The translations under genes were made by a program, and so were the position numbers. From positions 1 to 27,290 of the forward strand of contig CALDWI010000021.1 in assembly GCA_937923795.1 (NCBI GenBank): a stretch of DNA of 27,290 nt, written 5' to 3'. Every line of letters begins with the position of its first letter. Position 1 is the first letter of the stretch. This DNA is from an uncultured Collinsella sp. GTDB taxonomy: Bacteria; Actinomycetota; Coriobacteriia; Coriobacteriales; Coriobacteriaceae. Below are positions 21,482 to 27,290 of the stretch, piece after piece. Under the pieces are notes generated by a model. That model saw only the letters and a list, made by a program, of their open reading frames with translations. It was not told the DNA's origin and made no database searches.

Positions 21482-23704
21482 CTACACGATTTGGTTCACG
21501 TGCGTCTCGTCGTCGAACTTGGCGGCGCCGGGCTCAACGTCTTGGGGAGCGGCGGCGTCCACCAGAGCCTGCTTGAGCTCGGTGTACTGACGCTCGACTT
21601 CGCCCTCTGCCCAAACCTGGTCGGCAATGGCGTCGACCTGGCAGGCGGAGAACTTGTCCTCGGGCGTATGCGAGACCGGGTCGACCTTGTGAATGGTCAG
21701 CTCGTTGCACTTGCCGATCCACCACTGGTAGGTCATGTAGACCGTGCCCTTGTTGATGCGATCGCTCACGTCGGCACGGCTGTATACCTGGCCGCGGCGG
21801 CTGTGAATCGAGACGATGTCGCCATTCTTGATGCCGCGCGCCTGGGCGTCCGCGGGATTCATGCGGACAAAGCCGGGCTCGTCGGCAAGCAGCGCCAGCG
21901 TCTTGCAGTTGCCGGTCATCGAGCGGCAGCTGTAGTGGCCGACCTCGCGGACGGTGCACAGGATGAGCGGGTACTCATCGTCGGGAAGCTCGGAGGGCGC
22001 CTCCCAGTCGTGCGCCATCAGGTTGGCGCGGCCGTCCTTGGTGGTGAACTTGCCACCAGCGAACATGTCGGGCGTACCGTGGTCGTTCACATCGGTGCTC
22101 TTGACGGGCCACTGGGCGTAGCCGCCCTCGGGAGCCATCTTCTCGTAGGTCGCGCCCACAAAGTTGGGGCACAGGCTAATGCACTCGTTCCAGATCTGCT
22201 CGGTGTTGTCGTAGTGCATGGGATAGCCCATACGCGTGGACAGGTCCGCGAAGATCTCCCAGTCGTGACGGCACTCGCCCTTGGGCGGAACGGCCGCGTC
22301 AAAGTGCTGGAAGCTACGGTCGGATGCGGTAAAGACACCCTCGTGCTCGCCCCAAGAGGTGGCAGGCAGGATGACGTCGGCGAGCATGGTCGTCTGCGTC
22401 ATAAAGATGTCCTGGCAGATGAACAGATCCAGCTCGGAGAGCGTCTTGCGCATACCGGCCGAATCGGGCTCGGTCTGCACCGGGTCCTCGCCGTAGTTGT
22501 AGAAGCAGTGCACCTTGCCCTCGTCGACCAGGTGACCCAGGTCGGTGAGCTTGTAGCCCTCCTCGAGCGGGAGCTTTTCCTCGGGCACGCCCCAAGCCTT
22601 GGCAAACTTGGCACGCACTGCCGGGTCAGTGACCTTTTGGTAGCCAGGGTACAGGTTGGGCAGCATGCCCATATCGCAGGAGCCCTGGACGTTATTCTGG
22701 CCACGCACGGGCGCGAGGCCGGAATTGGGTTTGCCGATCTGGCCGGCAACGCAGGCGATGGAGGCGATGGTGTGCACCGTCTTCAGGTTCTGCTTCTGCT
22801 GGCATACGCCCATGCCCCAACCAATGATGGCAGAAGGCTTCGCCGTGGCGTACATCTCGGCAGCTTGGTGGATCAACGCGGGCTCGACACCCGTGATGTC
22901 CTGTACGGATTCGGGAGTGTAATTCTTGATGGTCTCCCACCACTCGTCAAAGCCGTTCGTGTGCTCGGCGACGAATTCCTTGTCGTAGAGGCCATCGTTG
23001 ACCAGACAGTTGGCAAAGGCGTTGAGGAACGCAACATTGCAACCGTTCTTGATCGGAAGGTAGAGATCGGCGATACGCGCGGTTTCGATATGGCGCGGGT
23101 CGGCGACGATGATCTTGCAACCCTTTTCTTTGGCTCGCACGATACGCCTTGCGACGATGGGGTGCGAATCGGCAGGGTTATAGCCGAAGAGGAAAATGCA
23201 GCCCGCATCCTCCATACCGGGGATGGAGCATGACATGCAACCTGAACCAACCGTGTCCATCAGACCGAGGACAGTAGGGCCGTGTCAAGTACGGGCGCAG
23301 TTGTCTACGCTGTGGGTGCCGATGCACGCACGCGTAAACTTCTGCATGACGTAGTTCGCCTCATTGCCGCCGCCTCGCGAAGAGCCGGTGGTCATGACAG
23401 CGTTAGGACCATATTCGTCAATTATGGCCTGCATCTTAGATGCGGTGAAATCCAGTGCCTCGTCCCAGCTTACGCGCTCAAGATCCGCGCCCTTGGTGCG
23501 GCGGATCATCGGGTGCAGTACGCGAGGAGTCAAGATCTTGGTGTCGTTGATGAAGTCGTAGCCGCTCATGCCCTTAAGGCACAGCTCGCTCTGGTTGGTG
23601 ATGCCGTTGAGCGGTTCGGTGCCCACGACCTGGCCGTTTTGGACCAGGAGGTTAAACTGGCAACCGGCGCCGCAATACGGGCAGATCACTTTATGCTTCT
23701 CCAT
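21482..23704 (-). CDS. fdhF: selenocysteine formate dehydrogenase H (UGA-140 read as Sec)
   Basis: FDH-H oxidises formate to CO2 in the cytoplasm and feeds electrons to the hydrogenase. Read with one UGA as Sec, the gene gives 740 residues. [4Fe-4S] ligands are Cys8, Cys11, Cys15 and Cys42, with Lys44 two after the last Cys. At 23285-23287 the codon is TGA in the context NCART-U-HGPTV, and the Sec falls at residue 140, the same number as in E. coli FdhF, followed by His141. The frame continues unbroken (FLFGYNPADSHPIVARR onward) to the C-terminal cofactor-binding domain. A SECIS-like hairpin follows the UGA. GGAGGG precedes the ATG at 23704. Without Sec decoding it would be miscalled as a split gene. 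It lies between hydN and hyfA, in the same transcript order. Confidence 0.96.
23254..23287 (-). promoter_or_regulatory. SECIS element of fdhF
   Basis: Directly after the UGA (23287-23285), TGTCC (23273-23269) pairs with GGACA (23258-23254). The 10-nt loop contains GGTCTG (23266-23261), the apical sequence found in the E. coli fdhF SECIS, about 20 nt after the UGA. It lies within the coding region, as bacterial SECIS elements do. Inner pairs are imperfect, so the exact fold needs modelling. Confidence 0.8.
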
Positions 23705-23779
23705 GACACCCTCCTTCCTTTTTCTGCTACCGATTACTCGGTACTAATTTGACAATCATTGGGCCTGTCGCCCCAACGC

Positions 23780-24298
23780 TTACGCCTCGTTTTCGATGGT
23801 GGCGCGGGCACGCTCGGCAGTCAGCTCCGCCAAACGTTCCTCGTCTACCAGGGTGAGGCCCTTGGTCGGGCACGCCTCGGCACACGCCGGACCGCCGGGA
23901 CGGTCCACGCACAGGTCGCACTTGAGCACGAAGCTCTTGGTCTGCGAACCCACGCGAACGTCGCCCATCAAGACCGGAACCTGCGTGGTCGCCACGCTCA
24001 CGGCGCCAAAGGGGCATGCCATGACGCAGCTCTTGCAGCCGATGCAGTTGTCCTCGTTGACGCCGATGCGATGGTTCTTTGGATCAAAGAACAAGGCGCC
24101 CGTAGGACAGGCCTTCGCGCACGGGGCATCCTCGCAGTGATGGCAAGCCACCGGTGCGGAGATCTCGTACGTACGCGTCACGCGCAGGCGCGGCGCGGCG
24201 ATGTTACCGGGGATGTCGTGCGCCTCGATACACGCCGCCATGCAGGTTTGACACCCAATGCAACGCGAAGAATCGGCTACGACTCGCCTATTACCCAT
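23780..24298 (-). CDS. hydN: HydN-like four-cluster ferredoxin
   Basis: The 172-residue product, close to E. coli HydN (175), has four [4Fe-4S] patterns: CIGCQTCMAAC, CHHCEDAPCAKACP, CIGCKSCVMACP and CDLCVDRPGGPACAEACP. HydN is linked genetically to FDH-H activity in E. coli; here it heads the operon, 75 bases before fdhF, so it is probably the electron-transfer partner or maturation helper of FdhF. The ATG at 24298 is preceded by AGGAGGGAG. The frame is open further upstream, but there is no comparable ribosome site. It resembles HyfA but is a distinct gene. It is the first gene of the formate hydrogenlyase transcript. Confidence 0.93.
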   Translation of the reverse strand: MGNRRVVADSSRCIGCQTCMAACIEAHDIPGNIAAPRLRVTRTYEISAPVACHHCEDAPCAKACPTGALFFDPKNHRIGVNEDNCIGCKSCVMACPFGAVSVATTQVPVLMGDVRVGSQTKSFVLKCDLCVDRPGGPACAEACPTKGLTLVDEERLAELTAERARATIENEA

Positions 24299-24475
24299 GT
24301 TGTTCACTCCCTCCTGAATCCCTTGCCGAAGAGACCCTGTCGACATTGACCCAAGCCGCCCGTGGCCTGGCATCGACGTATCAAATGCATGCGGCGAAAC
24401 ATGCACTCGGTAGAGTTTCTCCAACGATATACAGGTTAAATATACGCAGTTGCAGGTGGCAAACTTGAGCATAGG

Positions 24476-24501
24476 CCCTGCAATACGGGTGTATTGCAGG
24501 G
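24476..24501. promoter_or_regulatory. perfect 11-bp dyad upstream of the formate hydrogenlyase operon
   Basis: CCCTGCAATAC and GTATTGCAGGG are exact reverse complements around GGGT. It sits about 180 bases ahead of hydN and some 45-50 bases upstream of the TATATT site, a plausible activator position. On the plus strand GTTTTGG follows, so a terminator reading rightward is an alternative, but no plus-strand gene lies upstream to need one. Confidence 0.6.
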
Positions 24502-24630
24502 GTTTTGGCAGGTTGGAATTATTCTCTAGAAGCTATAAAGGTGAGTGTATTACATGCGTACGCCTCAGAGATTTTTATGCGCTCTCATTTTGGATGTACT
24601 ACGCTTGTATTCGTGTTTATGGTTATCAAC

Positions 24631-24658
24631 TTGAGTGAAATAAAGTAATCGTTATAAG
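24631..24658 (+). promoter_or_regulatory. promoter for the antitoxin-toxin pair
   Basis: TTGAGT (24631-24636) and TATAAG (24653-24658) are separated by 16 bases and lie about 65 bases before the antitoxin ATG. The inverted pair ACTTGAG (24629-24635) and CTCAAGT (24662-24668) brackets the promoter, a layout expected of an autoregulatory operator. Binding by the antitoxin is inference. Confidence 0.5.
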
Positions 24659-24723
24659 ATGCTCAAGTATCGGCACATGCCGCATTTGACCGACTATATT
24701 GCACGCTCATTAAGGGGCCAGTG

Positions 24724-25047
24724 ATGTCATCGACTCAAAAAAGAGCCATCCTGCAGGTGCGCATTCGCGAGGAAGACAAGCAGCATGCCGAGCATCTCTA
24801 CGATGCCATGGGCACATCGCTCGCCGAGGCTGTCCGCTTATTTGTCGCGCAAAGCATTTTGATGCGCAAGCTCCCCTTTCAGCCGGTCGCCGTGCGCTCA
24901 AAGGACGGCACCGCCGCCTATGGATCGCTCAAAGCATATGGTGGCCCCAATCGCCGCGCCGAGGAGCGCAATGCCTGGATTGAATACCTAGCCACAGAAA
25001 GCGATGAGTCGGTTTTGGGTCCCGAGGAAGTAGATATCCATGAGTAG
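24724..25047 (+). CDS. RelB/DinJ-like antitoxin
   Basis: The 107-residue product begins with a ribbon-helix-helix type segment: ILQVRIREEDKQHAEHLYDAMGTSLAEAVRLFVAQ, residues about 9-43. This is the usual DinJ/RelB pattern of a beta strand (LQVRI) plus two helices with the turn GTSLAEA. The remainder (to DIHE) is charged and probably unstructured until it meets the toxin. ATG at 24724 is preferred over GTG at 24721 because AAGGGG lies 6 bases upstream of it. The last 8 bases overlap the toxin gene, the standard coupling in such pairs. It is expected to neutralise the PIN protein and repress its own promoter. It is one of only two plus-strand genes here. Confidence 0.82.
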   Translation: MSSTQKRAILQVRIREEDKQHAEHLYDAMGTSLAEAVRLFVAQSILMRKLPFQPVAVRSKDGTAAYGSLKAYGGPNRRAEERNAWIEYLATESDESVLGPEEVDIHE

Positions 25048-25516
25048 CACCATCATCGACGAGACCGTCATCCTGCGCTACCTGCTTAACGACGACGAGG
25101 TCCTGTCACCGCGCGCCGCCAAGGTCATCGCCACGCGCACCGCTCGCGTCTACCCCGAGATCATCACACGCGTCGCCGTTACGCTGCGCGACGTCTACAA
25201 GGTCCCGCGCGTGGAGATTGCGACGGCCATGACCAAGCTGCTCGATGACGTCATGGTCGACGAGCCCACCGTTATCGCCCTTGCCATCAAACTCTTTGGC
25301 AAGACTCATATGGACTTTACCGACTGCCTCCTCGCAGCCCGAACCGCCATCTATAACGACGACGTCGTGAGCTTTGGCAAGCCCATCATCCAAGGCATGA
25401 TCGACTGCCGCCGCCAGCGCCAAACCGCCGCCGACGCCCGCGACCGCGCCGCCGAAGCCCGCAGCCGAAGCACCGACTCCACCATCGACAAGCTCCGCCA
25501 CCACGGTCGCCACTAA
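25040..25516 (+). CDS. PIN-domain ribonuclease toxin (VapC-like)
   Basis: PIN toxins are Mg2+-dependent RNases that cut tRNA, rRNA or mRNA. The 158-residue product starts IIDETVILRYLLNDDEVLSPRAAK with catalytic-type Asp7. Glu40 (YPEII) and Asp92/Asp95 (MDFTDCLLAA) fill the second and third acidic positions. The end of the domain reads DDVVSFGKPI, where many relatives have TFDK, so the fourth acidic residue is displaced or missing. A basic, Arg/Ala/Asp-rich tail (about residues 125-158) is extra. It overlaps the antitoxin by 8 bases. A palindromic repeat begins 15 bases after its stop. Family assignment is good; the target is unknown. Confidence 0.82.
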   Translation: MSSTIIDETVILRYLLNDDEVLSPRAAKVIATRTARVYPEIITRVAVTLRDVYKVPRVEIATAMTKLLDDVMVDEPTVIALAIKLFGKTHMDFTDCLLAARTAIYNDDVVSFGKPIIQGMIDCRRQRQTAADARDRAAEARSRSTDSTIDKLRHHGRH

Positions 25517-25531
25517 CCCCATCCCCACCTG

Positions 25532-25598
25532 AGTTGCGGTGAAATACGGACTGATTTATGCCTTTAAAGGCCACAACAGTCCGTATTTCACCGCAACT
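25532..25598. repeat. long palindromic repeat, copy 2
   Basis: Perfect 22-bp arms (25532-25553 and 25577-25598) enclose a 23-bp centre containing the self-complementary GCCTTTAAAGGC. The arms match copies 1 and 3. It lies between the converging PIN toxin and AbiEi-like genes. Confidence 0.92.
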
Positions 25599-25626
25599 TA
25601 TTGAAGGTGGACCGCGAACGATTTCG

Positions 25627-26646
25627 CTATCGGGAGTCGGCGTAGGGTTTTATTGTCGGAATGCCGTAACCGCGCATCATGGCACCGAACGATTCTACGT
25701 CGTAGGTGTCCGAGAGTTTGAAATGAATGACGTTGTGGCCCATGGCGCGAAGGTTCGCGTCGCGCATGAGGGCCGCTCGATACGTTTTTGCCGCCGCCCG
25801 CTCTGGATCATTTTGAGCCTCGTCTTCAAACTTGCCTAGCCCATGCAGCTCTGCCAGCGTCCATGAGCCGTCTGGCATCTGCCAGCCATAATCTGCTAGA
25901 TAATAGCCAGCGTTTCCCGGTCGCGTTATCTCAACTTGAAGCTCGGGCGCGGCAACCCCAGCGAGAATCATCGCTGCTCTCGCCTCAGACTCGCCGCCAT
26001 TGTCTGACCTGCCGTCCATATACTCAAAAACGTCAAAAGCACGCGCGATGCCATGCAGCCCTCGACAATTTGCCTGCGCATATGCTCGCAGCTCTTCGCG
26101 TTCGACATCGTACTCACGGGCCAAGCCATCGACATAACCCAGCGCATAGCGAAAGGCGCTCGATCGCGCGATATCAACAACCGTTCGACACGGATCCGTC
26201 AGTGTAAACAGACCAAGCCGCCACACTTCGCCCGGGCGCCAGCGCTTGTATTCAACGAACTCATACGTATCACGCCTTGTAGACCGTGGCAGCAGCACTT
26301 GCACTTTATCCAGAAGCGTATACGCCGAGCCGATGCCGTAGAGCAACGCTGCTGTCGCTCCGCAAAACACAGCATCCGGTTCAACGACCGCAATAGCGGA
26401 TGCCAGCTGAAAGATACGATCTTCAACCCCAAGATTATTCCAATAGACCGGATCCGCATACACATGGTTGTAAAGACGAAGCATGAGCTCTTCCTGCATA
26501 AGCTCGCGCGCACGGCGTTCATCCCAAGGATCAATTGTTATAAGCAGCTGTCCATCTTGATGAATTCCAACGGCCGAGAATAGCATCCTTGCATAGGACT
26601 GCGGAAAATGTTTGCCTTTATCGAGCATGGCCAACCCCATAACCAT
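25627..26646 (-). CDS. AbiEi-like protein with PD-(D/E)XK-type C-terminal domain
   Basis: The product is about 339 residues. The N-terminal two thirds resemble AbiEi/type IV antitoxin-like proteins of actinobacteria: an AVVEPDAVFCGATAALLYG segment, and LFTLTDPCRTVVDIARSS. The C-terminal third (from about 215) has the spacing of a DUF559/Vsr-like nuclease fold: GGESEAR (Glu near 219), LADYGW (Asp near 252), then AELHGLGKF with Glu and Lys near 267 and 272, and a final NVIHF strand. Activity is not shown. The start is uncertain: GTG at 26649 and ATGs at 26646, 26640 and 26628 all lack a strong Shine-Dalgarno. It is bracketed by two copies of the long palindrome and converges on the toxin gene. 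A phage-defence or regulatory role is a guess. Confidence 0.7.
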   Translation of the reverse strand: MVMGLAMLDKGKHFPQSYARMLFSAVGIHQDGQLLITIDPWDERRARELMQEELMLRLYNHVYADPVYWNNLGVEDRIFQLASAIAVVEPDAVFCGATAALLYGIGSAYTLLDKVQVLLPRSTRRDTYEFVEYKRWRPGEVWRLGLFTLTDPCRTVVDIARSSAFRYALGYVDGLAREYDVEREELRAYAQANCRGLHGIARAFDVFEYMDGRSDNGGESEARAAMILAGVAAPELQVEITRPGNAGYYLADYGWQMPDGSWTLAELHGLGKFEDEAQNDPERAAAKTYRAALMRDANLRAMGHNVIHFKLSDTYDVESFGAMMRGYGIPTIKPYADSR

Positions 26647-26813
26647 CACGGCGGAGAGAATACCATTACGCTATCGCATGCTTCCGTCCGCAGGCCTTGC
26701 CAAAAGCTGACCAAAAGCTTGACGTCGCAGGTCAGAGCTTCAAAAAATATTTCCACTCTCGGTAGACGGTCGCTACGATCCTCCCAACGGCATCAAAATC
26801 CAACCTTACAAAT

Positions 26814-26880
26814 AGTTGCGGTGAAATACGGACTAGATGGGCCATAAAAGCCGAAAAACAGTCCGTATTTCACCGCAACT
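26814..26880. repeat. long palindromic repeat, copy 3
   Basis: Perfect 21-bp arms (26814-26834 and 26860-26880) with a 25-bp centre holding GGC...GCC. It lies in the 315-base stretch between the AbiEi-like gene and tRNA-Gly; the rest of that stretch holds the tRNA terminator and nothing else I can name. Confidence 0.92.
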
Positions 26881-26914
26881 TAGGTGGGGATGTGGGGTCC
26901 CCGGCACGTTTACG

Positions 26915-26950
26915 AAAACGGCTCTGATCCCAAAGGGAATCAGAGCCGTT
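26915..26950 (-). terminator. intrinsic terminator of the tRNA-Pro/tRNA-Gly unit
   Basis: In minus-strand sense AACGGCTCTGATTCCC pairs with GGGATCAGAGCCGTT (one bulged base) around TTT. TTTTCG follows. It is 12 bases past the tRNA-Gly CCA. Confidence 0.85.
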
Positions 26951-26961
26951 AAGCTATCTTA

Positions 26962-27035
26962 TGGAGCGGGCGACGGGAATCGAACCCGCGTCATCAGCTT
27001 GGAAGGCTGGGGTTCTACCATTGAACTACGCCCGC
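26962..27035 (-). tRNA. tRNA-Gly (anticodon UCC)
   Basis: The 74-nt cloverleaf has acceptor stem GCGGGCG paired with CGCCCGC, anticodon loop CTTCCAA reading UCC, T arm GGGTTCGATTCCC and an encoded CCA. It is read leftward, 6 bases after tRNA-Pro in the same unit. Confidence 0.97.
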
Positions 27036-27041
27036 AAGATA

Positions 27042-27118
27042 TGGTCGGGACGACAGGATTTGAACCTGCGACATCCTGCTCCCAAAGCAGGCGCGCTACC
27101 AAACTGCGCCACGTCCCG
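27042..27118 (-). tRNA. tRNA-Pro (anticodon UGG)
   Basis: The 77-nt cloverleaf has acceptor stem CGGGACG paired with CGTCCCG, D arm GCGCAGTTTGGTAGCGC, anticodon loop CTTTGGG reading UGG, T arm CAGGTTCAAATCCTG and an encoded CCA. It is the first gene of the tRNA unit. Confidence 0.97.
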
Positions 27119-27169
27119 AAGGTGTTGAGCAGCTAAGGTCTAAACCTTGCGTGTCCCAAAGCGAAGGAA

Positions 27170-27198
27170 ATTATAGGGGAGACTCCCCGCCTGTGCAA
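27170..27198 (-). promoter_or_regulatory. sigma-70 type promoter of the tRNA unit
   Basis: In minus-strand sense TTGCAC (27198-27193) and a perfect TATAAT (27175-27170) are separated by exactly 17 bases. The spacer contains GGGGAGTCTCCCC, itself a near palindrome. Transcription should start near 27163, about 45 bases before tRNA-Pro. Confidence 0.85.
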
Positions 27199-27274
27199 GC
27201 GCAGAAACCCTAGCTCCTCGAATGTGCGACAAACTCCTTGATTATCGACTTTATCCGAACACCTCCCACATTCA

Positions 27275-27290
27275 TCCGCACATGTGCGGA
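27275..27290. repeat. 16-bp perfect palindrome at the window edge
   Basis: TCCGCACATGTGCGGA reads the same on both strands. The window ends here, so whether it belongs to an operator, a larger repeat or a terminator cannot be decided. Confidence 0.4.

Larger units (their letters stand above)
24299..24723. promoter_or_regulatory. 425-bp divergent control region between hydN and the toxin-antitoxin pair
   Basis: No credible gene is seen here. It is more AT-rich in its right half than the flanking genes. It must hold the leftward promoter of the formate hydrogenlyase operon and the rightward one of the antitoxin gene. For the leftward promoter a TATATT (24439-24444, minus sense) is the best -10-like site, but no good -35 accompanies it. 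Notable pieces are the perfect dyad at 24476-24501, three copies of ACTTGAG (one inverted), and CGGCACATGCCG at 24671-24682. Confidence 0.6.

Noticed and set aside
21491..23233. 580-codon open frame on the plus strand opposite fdhF
   Set aside because: It is the reverse frame of a certain gene, with no start context and no recognisable domain.
23285..23287. Nonsense mutation or frameshift making fdhF a pseudogene
   Set aside because: The stop is TGA exactly at the Sec position of FDH-H, the frame is unbroken on both sides, a SECIS-like hairpin follows, and selA, selB and selC are in the same island.
24450..24638. Small plus-strand ORF in the control region
   Set aside because: It has no ribosome site, its composition does not resemble nearby genes, and it spans the dyad and the antitoxin promoter.
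60..26880. CRISPR array formed by the recurring palindromes
   Set aside because: The copies are isolated, kilobases apart, with no regular spacers and no cas genes.
60..26880. Composite transposon bounded by palindrome copies 1 and 3
   Set aside because: No transposase or target-site duplication is visible, and the interior is core metabolism; the arms are too short and too symmetric to be IS ends on present evidence.
26837..27136. 99-codon plus-strand ORF over the tRNA genes
   Set aside because: It overlaps both tRNAs and the palindrome; the translation is merely tRNA sequence read as protein.

Overview
The window reads as chromosome of a high-GC, gut-type anaerobic actinobacterium. The best fit is Coriobacteriia, most likely Collinsella; this is inferred from protein style, GC-rich codon use and gene content, not from a marker gene. 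Apart from a toxin-antitoxin pair near the right end, every gene lies on the minus strand, so the biology reads from right to left.

The core (about 24.3 kb down to 1.8 kb) is an almost self-contained formate-to-hydrogen island. In transcription order it holds: a HydN-like ferredoxin; a selenocysteine formate dehydrogenase (fdhF, in-frame UGA at 23285-23287 with a SECIS-like hairpin just after it); a complete hydrogenase-4 type group 4 [NiFe] membrane hydrogenase (hyfA-B-C-D-E-F-G-H-I); the accessory proteins HycH and HycI; and a FocA formate channel followed by a good intrinsic terminator. Next come a second, non-Sec molybdopterin oxidoreductase of unknown substrate, selA, selB, the selenocysteine tRNA (selC), mobA, and a small Cys-rich DUF3343 protein that may carry selenium or sulfur. 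Thus the enzyme that oxidises formate, the hydrogenase that disposes of the electrons, the channel for formate, the Sec machinery FdhF needs and one step of its cofactor synthesis sit together. Nickel-insertion genes (hypA-F), selD, the earlier molybdopterin genes and an FhlA-like activator are not in the window.

Left flank (1-1.8 kb): NADP-type glutamate dehydrogenase gdhA with its own terminator, and a long palindromic repeat. Right flank (24.3-27.3 kb): a 425-bp regulatory gap with a perfect 11-bp dyad, a plus-strand RelB/DinJ-like antitoxin plus PIN-domain toxin, an AbiEi-like protein with a nuclease-like C-terminal part bracketed by two more copies of the same palindrome, and a tRNA-Pro/tRNA-Gly pair with a clear promoter and terminator.

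Most noteworthy: (1) fdhF would be read as two broken ORFs unless UGA is decoded as Sec; (2) FHL, Sec machinery and candidate Se carrier are physically linked; (3) an orphan molybdoenzyme is embedded in the Sec block; (4) a ~70-bp palindrome occurs three times with conserved arms and changing but still self-complementary centres; (5) a strong hairpin sits between fdhF and the hydrogenase genes.
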